Shown: piece by piece, positions 10,401-20,860 of the stretch
How the letters are laid out: each line of letters begins with the position of its first letter
How positions within the stretch are numbered: the first letter of the stretch is position 1
From: Capra hircus
Lineage: Eukaryota > Chordata > Mammalia > Artiodactyla > Bovidae
Length of the DNA: 64,000 nt
Direction of reading: 5' to 3'
NCBI RefSeq assembly: GCF_001704415.2
Contig: NC_030826.1
Coordinates: 32,173,324-32,237,323 of the forward strand
Made by a program: the position numbers and the translations under genes
The notes under the pieces: model-generated
What the model was told of the DNA's origin: nothing
What the model saw: only the letters and a program-made list of their open reading frames with translations
Databases searched by the model: none

Positions 10401-11146
10401 TCTGTTTCTTATTGTGAGGCATATTTGCTCCCTCTAGAGAGCCCTTTACTTCTAGGTGGAGAATTAGCACTTTCTACCATTTCTTGGTGAGCTTTTCTAC
10501 AGTCTTGTCCCCAAGGAGAGTTAAACTCTAAGCAGATTTTGTGTTTCTGCAGTAGAGAACCTTCCCCTTGTCATCCACCCTCCTTTCCCTGATTCAGTCA
10601 CTGGGATGTCTTTCGGACGTTTTTTCTGTTTTGAGAAGTTGGAGCCCAGGGGAAAGTGAGCCAGGCTGAACCTGAGTTCTGAAGCAGAGGGTGCAGACCC
10701 CCACCATGAGCAGGGGGACCCCTGGGAAGTAGAGAGGCTTGGCTGCCCTCCACTCCCTAGCCATCAATGTGCCCCTGCCCAGTTGTGTTTCTCCTGAATA
10801 CTCCCAGACTCTGAAAAGATTGTATTGGAAGCATTTCTTTAAAGGTCCGTCCTTCTATTCTTGACAGGTGAACTTGTACTGACCTCCGTGGGATTCTGCT
10901 TCTGGACGCTGGGCTAAGGCTGCCTTTTGCAAAAAACAGAGAATTGTTTCATTAATGATACTGAAAGAGGCATCACCCTGATGCCTGACGTGCTAACAAG
11001 CGTTGGTTCTTGAAGGTGTTAATTTTCAAACTTCAGGGTGGAAAATGTGTTTATTTCCCCTAGAGACTCAACATTAGCCTTTTTTTTTTCCTTTCCTAAT
11101 CCTGATCTCAGTTCACATGTGGACTTTGGTCTAAATGAATAAATTA
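10401..11146. other. Unassigned sequence
   Basis: Mixed-composition sequence with no recognised repeat. A G-rich patch with scattered short open frames lies near 10640-10740. Confidence 0.4.
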
Positions 11147-11253
11147 GCAATATATATATTTAAAAGTAAATATGTTTGATATTTCCCCTAGACTTTAATA
11201 CTATATATTAAATACAATATATATCAATATTAATACTATACAATATATATTGC
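11147..11253. repeat. AT-rich imperfect inverted repeat
   Basis: Ends with complementary 'gcaatatatata' (11147-) and 'caatatatattgc' (11241-11253), and contains a repeated 'taatactata' motif. It may extrude a cruciform or be a hotspot for length change. No repeat family was recognised. Confidence 0.6.
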
Positions 11254-11611
11254 ACAAAATAGGTTTTTAATCTTAAAAACAGTGTCCTTCCTTTCATCTG
11301 TGAATAATAATGGCATGAATAGCTTTTATCACGTGTATAAATGCCTTTTTATTTTAGGGTAAATTTGGTTTTTATTTACAATGTGCTGGTCTTCATTGCT
11401 AATGTGTCCACACTTAAAAAAAATTCTTTATTTTAAAACAAAGATTAAAAAAAAGAAGATATGTAAATATGGACTTTTCCTTCTTTAATTCTTGAGTGCT
11501 TTTTGGTTGTCTTGAGTCACACTCAATCAGGAATTTCTTGACATCACACCTCTATCTGCCAAGCATCTACTCTTCAAAAGGCAGCTGATTCAAGTTCTTT
11601 TTATAAAAGCT

Positions 11612-11882
11612 AGAATATTCACTGGAAGGACTGATGCTGAAGCTCCAATACTTTGGCCACCTGATGTGAAGAACTGATTCACTGGAAAAGACCCTGATGC
11701 TGGGAAGGATTGAGGGCAGGAGGAGAAGCGGATGACAGAGGACAAGATGATTGGATGGCATCACCAATTCAATGGATATGATTTTGAGCAAACTCTAGGA
11801 GACAGTGAAGGAGAGGGAAGCCTGGCATGCTGCAGTCCATGGGGTCCCAAAGAGTTGGACATGACTGAGCTACTGAACAATA
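11612..11882 (+). mobile_element. BovB 3' end
   Basis: Contains 'ctgatgctgaagctccaata', 'ctttggccacctgatg' and 'agttggacatgactgagcta'. It is 5' truncated to about 270 bp and diverged, suggesting an older insertion than the 25.6-kb copy. Confidence 0.92.
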
Positions 11883-11974
11883 ACTTCTAAGATAAGGGGG
11901 AAGATGGGTAATAACATTTGGGGCAAATGGGGAGAAAAGTGATAGGATTAGGAATTTCAGAGCTTCCTCCAAGG

Positions 11975-12491
11975 GTTGTCAACTACAAATTGGCACTTGC
12001 CATCTGCCTCTACAAGAATCAAATCAAGTGCTGCTGCAGTTGCTGATTTCCAACATCCCCTGAAAGGACTTCAGAGTGGAGCAGAAATGAGGCACTCTGT
12101 GCTCAGCAGGAGTGAGGTGGCAGGGGAGGGGGTGTTGGGAGTGGGGGGAGCTGGGTGATGACTGGCAGGACAGGTCTTCAGATAGATATTTTCAGGAGCT
12201 GTTTTTTTGTGAGGCCAATTCTTGTATCACCTCTTATCTAGAAAAGCACTAAAACCCTTCATGGTGACAATTGCTCCTCATGACTAGCAGAAACCTTCTG
12301 GGATGATACGCGCTTGATTGCACGTATTCCCCCTTCACCAAAACCACGTGTATACTGACCTTCCGTCCTGACTCTTTGAAACAGTTTCTCAGAGCCACCT
12401 GAAGTGCTCTCTCTTGGACTACAATCCTTATTTTGCTCCAAATAAAACTTAACTTGAAACTCTCACATTGTGCATATTTTTTATGTCAACA
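11975..12491 (+). mobile_element. Solo ERV LTR, family B copy 1
   Basis: Aligns along its length with 19935-20385: shared 'acatcccctgaaagg'-type block, 'cttatctagaaaagcact', 'tatactgaccttcc', then AATAAA (12441-12446), 'ctctcacattgtg' and a 3' end '...gtcaaca'. U3-R-U5 order is inferred from the polyadenylation signal near the 3' end. No retroviral genes flank it. This copy carries a G-rich insertion absent from copy 2. Confidence 0.75.
12116..12156 (+). other. Possible G-quadruplex tract inside LTR B
   Basis: Runs of 4, 5, 3 and 6 G separated by short loops (ggggaggggg, ttggga, gtggggggag). Folding potential is inferred from the sequence pattern only. Confidence 0.6.
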
Positions 12492-13110
12492 GGGAGCAAA
12501 AGGAAGAAGTTTTGACAAATAAAAGTAAAGAAATTAAAACAAGAAGGAATGTTGGTGGTCAGGTGTCCCCGTCTCATTTTAGCATGTTGGAAGCTGAGGA
12601 TCAAAGAATTGATTCTTACTCCAAGGTTCCAACCACAGGTGATCGTCCAATCTGGAGTTCTTTGCACTATTTCAAAGCTTTGCCCCCCACCTCCCACCAC
12701 CACCCAATTTGGTTAGAATATGTTCCTGGAGCTGCTGGGTATTCCTGCTGCTCACAACCCAGTCGAGTTCAATCCTGTTCAGTAATCACAGGCTCAATCT
12801 TATTGTGGTGTTCTCCTTAGTGCTGAGGGTGGGGGTTAGGCCAGTGAAAAGAATCAAGGCTTCAGACCAGCCAGATTCCGCAGCTCACATCCCATTCCTA
12901 ACTGCCAACTGTTGAATCCTGGCCACATTTTAACCCTGTGGTTTAGCCTCGGTCTTCATCTGGAATATGGGGATGGTCATCCTGCTGTCCTGAAGGGCTA
13001 CAGAGGGGATTAGAATGAACATAAACAAATTGCTTAGCCCTCTGTGGTTACTCAATAAATAGTAGCTGCAACTATTATTTCCACCTCTAAGATGAAATAA
13101 CACAAATCCT
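12492..13110. other. Unassigned sequence
   Basis: Contains a 116-codon open frame (12470-12820) that begins inside the LTR and has no recognised domain. No repeat family was seen. Confidence 0.45.
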
Positions 13111-13123
13111 TGTCCTTCTAGGG

Positions 13124-13339
13124 AGCTTCCTTGATGGCTCAGTGGTAAAGAATCTGCCTGCAATGCAGAAGAGGCAGGTTCGATTCCTGGGTCGAGAAGA
13201 TCCCCTGGAGAAGGAAATGACAACCTGCTCCATTACTCTTGCCTGGGAAATCCTCTGGAGAGAGGAGCCTGGTGGGCTACAGTCCATGGGTCGCAAAAGT
13301 GTCTGACATGACTGGGCAACTAAACAGCAAGACAACAAC
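13124..13339 (+). mobile_element. Bov-tA SINE with target-site duplication
   Basis: Flanked by a 13-bp duplication with one mismatch (tgtccttctaggg at 13111-13123, tgcccttctaggg at 13340-13352). The B box is canonical ('ggttcgattcc'), so this is one of the better-preserved promoters in the window. Confidence 0.95.
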
Positions 13340-13352
13340 TGCCCTTCTAGGG

Positions 13353-14120
13353 CTGAGAGTCAAGAGAGAAGTGCTTTGGGCAAAATGGCCCTAGGACGTC
13401 TGCACCTGCGCTCCTGGGCCAGTCGCCTGATTCATTTGCAGCTGGATTAGTTATAGCAGTCTTCTCAACCTAAACTAGTCTGTGGTAAGGAAATCACCTA
13501 CACTTCCTATCAGAGACCCCAGGAGTGAAGAAGAGAGGAAAGAAGAGCCTGGAAATGTTGTAAATTGGACTTGATGCACCCCAAATTTGTCTCATTAACC
13601 TGTAATCTGGTAGCTGGGAAAGCCCACTTATAAAACATAAGACATTTTCCCTCCTAATTCATGAACAAACCTCAAAATGGCAGAGATCCATCTGGAGCTT
13701 AGCAAGAATGTAACTACTTCCTCAAAACCTTTGTGTTGTGTGTATATCTTCCTGCTATGCAAACACCCTGTTGAAAAAGCTAAATCATACTAAGAGTTTT
13801 CTTTTACATGACATACAGAACAATGCTTGATTTTTTTTTTTTTTTTTTTTTGGTCTATAACTTGGATAGAAATGACAGGGAACTAATTTACAGTGGTTGA
13901 ATTGGTCCCCAGTAAACATATGTTCCTGCCTAGAGCATAAAGCAAAGAAAAACCACTTTTGTGCTTTTCACATTTTTAGTCTTCCCAACCATTTTCTTAC
14001 TCTCTGAGTCTAAATAATACAGAAATACCTATAGGCGAGTCTACCTGGAAGATGGGGAAGGCCTCCACTGCGCCTGGGGCCTACTTCCAGATCACAGAGC
14101 TGTCCATCAGAAGCACTATG
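13353..14120. other. Unassigned sequence
   Basis: No recognised repeat apart from the T run at 13831-13851. No credible open frame. Confidence 0.45.
13831..13851. repeat. (T)21 homopolymer
   Basis: A pure T run. It may be the poly(A) tail of a minus-strand insertion, but no element body was recognised to its right. Confidence 0.95.
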
Positions 14121-14323
14121 CTGTGTGTGCTTGGTCATGTCTGACTCTTTGCGACTCCTTGGACTGTAGCCTCCCAGGCTCCTCTGTCCAGGGATTTCCC
14201 AGGCAAGAATGCTGGAGTGGGTTGCCATTTCCTTCTCCAGGGGATCTTCCTGGACCAGGGATGGAACCCACATTTCCTGCACTAGCATGTAGAGTCTTTA
14301 CCACTGTGCCACCAGGGAAGCCC
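14121..14323 (-). mobile_element. Bov-tA SINE
   Basis: Reverse orientation from 'ttggtcatgtctgactcttt' to 'accactgtgccaccagggaa'. Full length. The minus-strand open frames over it are SINE shadows. Confidence 0.94.
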
Positions 14324-15489
14324 ACTCCCTTGTAGTATTTGCCTAGTATTTTAAGGGGAGATGTGTCTCTATTCATCTTCCTGCCTGGCTCCAATGTCCA
14401 CGCAATATGTACTGCCTTTAAGGTTCACATCCTGGGTTTCCTAAGATTATCAGGGAGTTATGATCTGGTAGGTTTTAGAGACCACAGTAGTGATCCTTCC
14501 AAACCTGAGCATGGCCAAGAGTCACTTTTTCATTGTGTTCCTGGGAAGAAAGCTACCTAATGTTGAATTCGGCAGACTCATGCCATGAATTACTTTGAAG
14601 TAATCGGTTGGCCTTCCAGGAGGAGGACAGGCTGAAATGGAACACAAGCTCAGAGAAGGGTTGTTTCACTTCTCCCAGGACCCTTCCTGCTTTTCACACG
14701 GGTGGACAGCCTTGGGCTACTATCACTCTTGGCTTCCCAGGGACTGGCTCTTATCTGAGATTGTTTTTCTTCTCCTAATTCCTGACCTTTCCAACTGACT
14801 TGAAGTTGTTTCCCTTCTCAACCTTGCAACCACCCTCAGCCTTTCGAGGAGCACTCACTAGGGAATGTTTGCTTTTCATTAACTTGTTCCTCTCTATTAG
14901 AGTCAACAGAAGGCAGAGGAGTGCAGGACACAGGGGTGTCTGTTCAGCTAACCTAAGCAGACTTCCCACTCCAGGCTCTGGGCAGCTTCCATCAGTGATG
15001 ATGTAGAGAGTCAGAGTCATCTTAAGGCAGTGAAATCATCACCACCGTTATGTCACAAATCATGATGCAATGAACATGATACAAACAATTGGGGATATGA
15101 AGACAGAGAACAGAGGCCAACTCTCAAGAGTCAATATATTTCTGACAAATAAAACAAGTACAATAGAATGAGTAATTAAACGTATGTACAAAAATATCTT
15201 GTTTAAATTGTATTTTTATTCTTCCACAGAAGCTCTGAAGATTGGAAGAATTCACTATATTACATTGAACAAAAATATGAAAGAAAGTCCAACACCTAGA
15301 AATACCAAAGCCAACTTTTCCTCATAAAGAAAAAGAATAATTCTATAAATAGTAATTCTATAAATAGCCATTAAAAACTGGGTGAAGAAAGCAAAGAATA
15401 TGAATCTAGTGGGTTTCAGATTTCTTCTGTTTATGTCAAACAGCAAAAAAAAAAGAAAGAAAAATAGAACTGGAAAAAAAGAAAACAGT
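14324..15489. other. Unassigned sequence
   Basis: No repeat was recognised with confidence. Short open frames at 14339-14560 and 14775-15020 lack motifs. The right half is AT-rich. Confidence 0.4.
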
Positions 15490-15536
15490 TTAATAACCCA
15501 ACATTGTAAATCAACTCTACTTTGATTTTTTAAAAA
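15490..15536 (+). mobile_element. L1 3' terminal scrap
   Basis: 'cattgtaaatcaactctact' followed by T/A runs matches only the last bases of a ruminant L1 3' end. Confidence 0.45.
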
Positions 15537-15814
15537 AAGCATATTGAGGCAAAAGAATTGTGATAAAACAATGGCAAACTCTGCCATTTTTTCTTTTATA
15601 TGTGAAGGCAATAGAAATATCACTGGTTATCTAAAGACTTATATATTCCCAGGATGTATTTCTTGAGAAACAGTACTTGAAAATTCATTCCACATGAAAA
15701 GTGGAACAAAATTAAAGACTCAAGGTGAGAAAATTCTGTATTAAAAAATTGTTTCTGAGCATTGAAACAGTTGAACATGGAACTCATTAAAAATATTTGT
15801 TGAAATAATAATTT

Positions 15815-15880
15815 AAAACCAACATTTATTTAGCATTGACTATGTGCCAGGCACTGTGCTAAGTATTTTCTACATGTTTG
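15815..15880 (-). mobile_element. MIR fragment
   Basis: 'ctatgtgccaggcactgtgc' followed by 'taagtatttt' is the reverse complement of the conserved MIR/L2-type 3' segment. Confidence 0.65.
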
Positions 15881-15924
15881 TTCATAAAACTTAATGCATA
15901 TGTCAAAAATTCCTCTTTTTTTCT

Positions 15925-16040
15925 TTCTTTTTTAATTGAAGTACACTTGATGTACAGTGTAGTGTTAGTTTCAGGTGTATGCAAAATGAATAATGGATAT
16001 AGTTCCCTGTGCTACACAGTAGGTCCTGTTACTTAAAAAT
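15925..16040 (-). mobile_element. Ruminant L1 3' end
   Basis: 'ttaattgaagtacacttgat' and 'gtagtgttagtttcaggtgt', then 'agttccctgtgctacacagt'. An internally deleted short fragment. Confidence 0.82.
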
Positions 16041-16454
16041 TACTCTACTAATAAATGATTTTTAATTTCAAAATAATAACATAATAATGTAATCTGGGTC
16101 TAAGTATTCAGATTTTATAACTACAACCAGTCAGTGGCTGAAGAAAAGAATAAATATGATCAGCTCTGAAGACAAATATGATCAGCTCTTGATATGGGAA
16201 AGACATGGATTCAAAAGATACTGTTTCTTTTTTTTACTGACTTTGATCATTAATGGTATATTCAGCAACAAAATTAGAAAAAAAAATTGTAAAGAAAATA
16301 CAAATTGGGTAGAGTTTGTTCCAGCAAAAATGGCAGAAAAAAGAAATGATTAGTGTATGAAATGTCTTTATAAACCAAAAAAAGAAAACCAGCAAATACA
16401 TAGAAATAAAACAGAGGAGGATCTCAACAGGAAATTGACAGCTATCATGTTAAA
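16041..16454. other. Unassigned AT-rich sequence
   Basis: A short direct duplication 'aaatatgatcagctct' occurs at 16152-16167 and 16172-16187. No repeat family was recognised. The sequence runs into an L1M fragment and may be its diverged upstream part. Confidence 0.4.
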
Positions 16455-16770
16455 AATGTTAACCTCATAAGTAATTTCAAAAAGCACAAATTAAAACAGC
16501 AGTGTCATGCCTCCTATGTTAAACCCATCAAATTGGCAAAAACTCAAAAGAAAGCTAATCCCTGGTGTTAGCAGGATTGAGGGAGCAGGCCTTTAATATA
16601 CCGCCAGCAGAAGTGTAAATGGGTAAATTGGTACTCTTGCAGAGGGGAATTTGGCAGCAGACATCAAAAGCTTTCTAAACACAGATACCTTTGGACTCAA
16701 GAATTCCGTTTCCAAAGGACATGCTCAGAAGTGGCCACAGAGATTTAACTCCAAAGATGGGAAAGCTGTC
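16455..16770 (+). mobile_element. L1M ORF2 end / 3' region
   Basis: Diverged but ordered match to the old L1 3' ORF2 region: 'cacaaattaaaacagcagtg', 'atcaaattggcaaaaactc', 'gcagaagtgtaaatggg', 'ggaatttggcagcaga'. No intact frame. Confidence 0.75.
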
Positions 16771-17035
16771 CTCGTGCATGGAGCTTCTCCTTTGAAAGGA
16801 AGGATAATATTCAAGCCAGAACCAGGAAGAGGATGATAGCCAAAGATGAAAAGGCTGAGACTCTATGAGCGTTCCATCCTCTGTGGGGATGTAGCCCAGT
16901 GGCTCCTGGGAACCACTCACTTCTGCTAAGCCTGGGCCCTGGGTGTTGCAATGTATCTGTTATCACCCCTGAGTCTTTTCTAAAGCCTTGTTTCATCATT
17001 TCAAGTCATCTCCATCTCACTCCAGGCAACTAAGG

Positions 17036-17207
17036 GAATCGCAGCCCCACAGACTAGCCCATCAGGCTCCTCTGTCCATGGAATTCCCCAGGCAAGAACA
17101 CTGGAGTGGGATGTCATTCTCTTCTCCAGGGGATCTTCCTTCCCCAGGAATCCAACCCAGGTATCCCACATTGCAGGCACACTCTACCATCTGAGCCACC
17201 AGGAAGC
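17036..17207 (-). mobile_element. Bov-tA SINE, tail-truncated
   Basis: 'catcaggctcctctgtccat' to 'accatctgagccaccaggaa'. The BovB-like tail at the left is eroded. Confidence 0.88.
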
Positions 17208-17311
17208 CAGCATTCTCATAGGCCAGACCCTGATAAGTAATATTTCTAGTATGTACGAGAGATTAGGAAGGAGCTGGGGGTGACTTTCTCCATCACTTTT
17301 TTTTTGTACAG

Positions 17312-17363
17312 TTGTGTCGGTGGCAGTGGGGAAGAGGAAGCCAAGCACAGCTAATCCAGGGAG
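17312..17363 (+). other. Exon-like block, 52 bp, with downstream G runs
   Basis: The acceptor is a T9 tract followed by gtacag (ends 17311). The donor is CCAGGGAG then gtaagg at 17364, close to consensus. Frames 1 and 3 are open (frame 3 reads VSVAVGKRKPSTANPG); frame 2 has a stop. A dense G-run tract starts 34 bp after the donor; intronic G runs are known binding sites for hnRNP H/F that favour upstream donors. The phase does not follow directly from the block at 3351-3430 unless another exon lies between. It could be chance. Confidence 0.28.
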
Positions 17364-17397
17364 GTAAGGCTACCTGGGTGTGGGTCGTCCTGTAAGT

Positions 17398-17426
17398 GGG
17401 GGGGTGGGGTGGGGGGTGGGGGGGCA
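17398..17426 (+). other. Strong G-quadruplex motif
   Basis: Four G runs of 7, 4, 6 and 7 separated by single T residues, one of the most quadruplex-prone patterns possible. It is immediately downstream of the exon-like block. Confidence 0.85.
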
Positions 17427-17610
17427 GGTATCACAGTTTGGGCTGTCACATTTTCCTTTTGTGATCACAGAGGGCCTCCGGGGACTCCATCCAGCCAAGA
17501 GATGACAATGTGTCCAGACACAGGTCACTTTACAAGAAACAACTTTGACCAGGAGGCTAGCTTGGAGCTTTGTGTTATGAGTAGGAATTTGCTGGTTCGA
17601 CCTTAGGAAC

Positions 17611-17670
17611 CCAGAGCCATGGGTGGTGTGCTCATAGGTCCCAGAGCCATGGGTGGTGTGCTCATAGGTC
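17611..17670. repeat. Perfect 30-bp tandem duplication
   Basis: Two identical 30-bp units (ccagagccatgggtggtgtg at the start of each; 17611-17640 and 17641-17670) with no mismatches, indicating a recent duplication or gene-conversion-maintained pair. No repeat element was identified around it. Confidence 0.98.
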
Positions 17671-18369
17671 AGCCGTCTTTCCAGGGACCAGCCCTGGACA
17701 CGTGGAGCGCCAGGTATGGGGACGCAGGGACTCAGCCTGGATGCAGCCCTCACACTGGGGGAACAGATCCAACAATGATAGCTCAGGATGGTGGTCATCC
17801 AGCCCTGCAGAGTCACCTCAGAGCATCAGTTGTTGTCACAAGTATGGAAGTATGCATCCCTCCTGCAGTGCCGGCCAAATCCCTGTGAACTTGAAAATAC
17901 CTCTTGAGCACCCAAATAGCAGATAAAGTCAAACTTGAGATTGTCTTACCAAATAAAATGGTAAAAATGCAAGGTACCCCATGTCTGTCTAGCTTTAGCA
18001 GTTTAACTGCCAATTGTGTGAAAAGCAAATCCACTTCTGCATTTTCTCAGTACCGTCTTTCTGCAATTTACCGGGAATAGAATTTGGAGAGGGTCTGGCA
18101 TCGTCAGCCTTCTTACCCTCATCTCAGGAAGGGAGGGTTTCTTTCCTCCCTAATACAAGGGGTCCCCCAGGACGTGCCACTGTTGTTCCTGCGTTCTCTA
18201 ATAGATGTGGGACAAGCCACTGCCTTTCTAACTCAGCTACTTTCAAAGAGAAGGAGAGGATGAGCTGGAAAAATTTTTGTGTGTATATCCTTCTACTGCA
18301 CCATCCTTAATGGCTAAATATTATGATGCTACAAAGTTGTACAAATGCTGAGAATGGAACCTAATCTTG
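17671..18369. other. Unassigned sequence
   Basis: Several open frames of 70-100 codons overlap on both strands (17619-18310) without recognised motifs. No repeat was identified. Confidence 0.4.
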
Positions 18370-18640
18370 GAGTCTTTGTTCTCAAAGTTGGGTGAGCAAC
18401 AGCATCCTCTGGGATGTTTTAAAATACAGATCACTGGACCACAGCCCCAGAATGTCTTACTCAGAAGCTCTGGAATGAGACCCTTGAATCTGCATTTCTA
18501 ACCAAGTTCCTCTAGTATTCGGGCCTGGAGATTCCATGGACTGTATAGCCCATGGGGTCACAAAGAGTTGGACACGACTAAATGAATTTCACTTTCCCAG
18601 GTGATGTTGATGATATTGGTTTGGGGGCCACACATTTAAA
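18370..18640 (+). mobile_element. MER5A-like (hAT-Charlie) element split by a SINE fragment
   Basis: 'aaaatacagatcactggacc' through 'gaatctgcatttctaaccaa' and, after the SINE, 'caggtgatgttgatgatatt' followed by 'gccacaca' follow the MER5 non-autonomous DNA transposon order. Terminal repeats are eroded. Confidence 0.7.
18512..18585 (+). mobile_element. Bov-tA 3' half, 5' truncated
   Basis: 'gcctggagattccatggact' to 'agttggacacgactaaatga'. Inserted inside the MER5A-like element. Confidence 0.88.
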
Positions 18641-18713
18641 TGCATCTTTTAGGGACAGACAGGAATTAAGAGAGAAGGTCTGTGATTTTTTTAAACAGAG
18701 ACGCTTCAAGAAT

Positions 18714-18950
18714 CCCGGCTTCTCAGGTGTCTCAGTGGTAAAATATCTGCCTGCCAATGCAAGAGACGGGGGCTCTATCCCTAGATCTGAAAGATGCCCC
18801 AGAGAAGGAAATGGCAACCCATTTCTTACCTGGGAAATCCCATGGAGACAGGAGCCTGAGGGGCTACAGTCCATGGGGTCACAAAGAGTCAGTCATCACT
18901 GAGCTTCTGAAATGACAGTCAGAGTTCAGACTGAGCGACTGAACAGCAGG
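18714..18950 (+). mobile_element. Bov-tA SINE
   Basis: Full-length with an extended tail ending 'ctgagcgactgaacagc'. The B box is degraded ('gctctatccc'). Confidence 0.92.
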
Positions 18951-18971
18951 AAGCTGTTCAGCAGGAAGCTG
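18941..18971. repeat. Short tandem duplication at SINE tail
   Basis: Two adjacent copies of 'cagcaggaagctg' with slightly different leading bases (gaa versus tt), at the tail/flank junction of the SINE. It may include a target-site duplication remnant. Confidence 0.7.
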
Positions 18972-19202
18972 ACGTTAGCACCAAGGAGATGACCTCAACT
19001 CCATAAATACTACTGCTGTGCTCTCCAGCAGGCAAAACGGCTATGACCAGGTACAACACATCGCAGCAGCAGGCTGAGGCTACTGACATGGTCAGAAAGG
19101 AAGCAGAGACAGTCAGTAGTGGCCATGTCAGTTTTACATCCTCCCCGTGCAGAGCAAAGTGTGTAGCTTGACAGACTAGGAATCAGGTGGCCAAAACCCT
19201 GA

Positions 19203-19398
19203 GCATGTGTGCTAAGTTGCTTCAGTCGTGTCCAGCTCTTTGTGACTCCTGGACTATAGCCCACCAGGCTCCTCTGTCCATGGGGACTCTCCAGGCAAAA
19301 ATACTGGAGTGGGTTGCCATGCCCTTCTCCGGGGGTATTCCCAAGCCAGGGAGAGAACCCTCGTCTCTTACGTCTCCTGCATTGGCAAGCTGTCACTG
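19203..19398 (-). mobile_element. Bov-tA SINE
   Basis: 'gctaagttgcttcagtcgtg' to 'cctgcattggcaagct'. The tRNA head end is truncated at the right. Confidence 0.92.
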
Positions 19399-19779
19399 TT
19401 TGCAAATCTTTAAAGACATATGGAGAATGTTTCTCTTTCCATACAGGGGAGAAACAGAGACAAGGTCATCTGAGCAACAGCTGGAAGGAGATGGTGCAGA
19501 GGATCTGAGAAAAGGGATGAGAATAGGCAGAGGGGTTTCCAGGCTTCTCCAGGCCCCAGGGCATGAGTTCCCTGGTTCCCACCCCCCGGCTCATTGGAAA
19601 GTCATCTTTCTAAGTGGGCTCTTGGGTGACCACATGAACCATTCGTCTGTACCTCTGAAGTGAAGGCGGGTGACAATAGCTGGGTACCCCCTGAACCCTG
19701 TTCTGCTCGTCCATTTGCTGGTCAGAGCAAAGCCTCTCCCCTCCAGTCATTCTGCAAAATTCACGAGGCTGAACCTGCC
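19399..19779. other. Unassigned sequence
   Basis: No repeat was recognised. A plus-strand frame running through 19187-19663 starts in the SINE and has no recognised domain. Confidence 0.4.
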
Positions 19780-19930
19780 CTGCTCTCGGCGTTCCATCCC
19801 TTTGCACACATTATTCTCTCTGCCTAAGTGCCCTTCCTTTCTCTGTCTGATAAGCACCTATTTACCCTGCAAAATTCAGCTTAAACTTTGCAAAAGGGCC
19901 CTCCGTCTCTTCCCATTCGCCCTTCATACC
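19780..19930 (+). mobile_element. Probable L2 fragment
   Basis: 'ccctttgcacacattattct', 'ctctgcctaagtgcccttcc' and 'caaaattcagctta' resemble the L2 segment upstream of its 3' end. Diverged; tentative. Confidence 0.42.
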
Positions 19931-19934
19931 TAGG

Positions 19935-20385
19935 GTAAGCCAACTAAAAGCTGTTGCTTACGAGGAAGAATGAAGCCACTGGCCACTGCACTCTCTGACC
20001 TTCAACACCCCCTGAAAGGGAATCAGGGTGGAGATTAGGAATGGGGTGCTCTGTGCTCTGGGAAAAACTGGCAGAATAGACCCTCAGATAGTATTTTCAG
20101 AAGTTTTTATGAGCCGAATTTCTTGCATCTCCTCATATCTAGAAAAGCATTAAAATCGTTAACAGTGACATCTGCTCCTCACAACAGCAGCCGGTCTCTG
20201 CCAACGTGTGTGCTTAACTGCCTTTATCCCCCTTTACTTAAATTATATATATACTGACCTTCCCCACAGCTCTTTGGAGCAGTTCCTCAGAGCTCTCTGA
20301 GTGGCAGTCTCCCAGGCTATATTCCTCATTTTGCCCCAAATAAAACTCAACTCAGAACTCTCACATTGTGCTTTATTTTTTTTTC
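19935..20385 (+). mobile_element. Solo ERV LTR, family B copy 2
   Basis: Matches 11975-12491 in order: 'caacaccccctgaaaggg', 'catatctagaaaagcatt', 'tatactgaccttcccc', AATAAA (20339-20344) and 'ctctcacattgtgc', then a T-rich U5. It lacks the G-rich insertion of copy 1 and has a diverged 3' terminus. No internal retroviral sequence lies on either side. Confidence 0.75.
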
Positions 20386-20633
20386 TAGCTGATAAGTAGT
20401 CCTCTGTACCCCTACATGCTTCATATTTTGATTTTGTTTATTTATCTCATCTTCCAGACTTGTCTCCTCCTCCTTCATTTCTTGGCCTTAGGGTGTCTAC
20501 TAGACTGCCAGGCACACAGTAGATACTCCACAATTTTTAAGGATTTAAATGCATCATAACGAATCTCTGTGATTATTATACCCAGTGAAAGACAAGGCCA
20601 TTTCTTTCTGGAAGAAAGTATAGATCTGAGAGG

Positions 20634-20714
20634 CCTGCTGCTGCTGCTGCTGCTAAGTCGCTTCAGTCATGTCCGACTCTGTGCGACCCTAGAGATGGCA
20701 GCCCACCAGGCTTT
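20634..20714 (-). mobile_element. Bov-tA tail fragment
   Basis: A (CTG)n run followed by 'ctaagtcgcttcagtcatgt' to 'cagcccaccaggctttt'. Truncated by, or abutting, a CHR SINE. Confidence 0.88.
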
Positions 20715-20719
20715 TGCCC

Positions 20720-20860
20720 CCACCCCCCTTTTTTTTTTTTTCTGTTTTTTGGCCATACCAGGTGGCATGCAGGATCTTAGTTCCTCTACCAGGGACTGAA
20801 CTCCTGCCCCCTTTAGTGGAAGCATGGTGTCTTAACCACTGGACCACCAGGAAAATCCCC
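20720..20860 (-). mobile_element. CHR-type SINE
   Basis: 'ttttttggccataccaggtg', 'gatcttagttcctctaccag' and 'cttaaccactggaccaccag' in reverse. A T-rich left edge represents the 3' A tail. Confidence 0.85.

Noticed and set aside
13124..13339. tRNA-gene-like A and B boxes
   Set aside because: These belong to the tRNA-derived heads of Bov-tA and CHR SINEs. No cloverleaf with a complete acceptor stem was seen, so no tRNA gene is called.
19187..19663. 158-codon plus-strand frame
   Set aside because: Starts inside a reverse Bov-tA (19203-19398) and continues into unassigned sequence without motifs.
11975..20385. Two family-B LTRs as the ends of one provirus
   Set aside because: They share orientation but differ greatly in sequence and length, and the 7.4 kb between holds SINEs, BovB, MIR and unassigned DNA with no retroviral genes seen.
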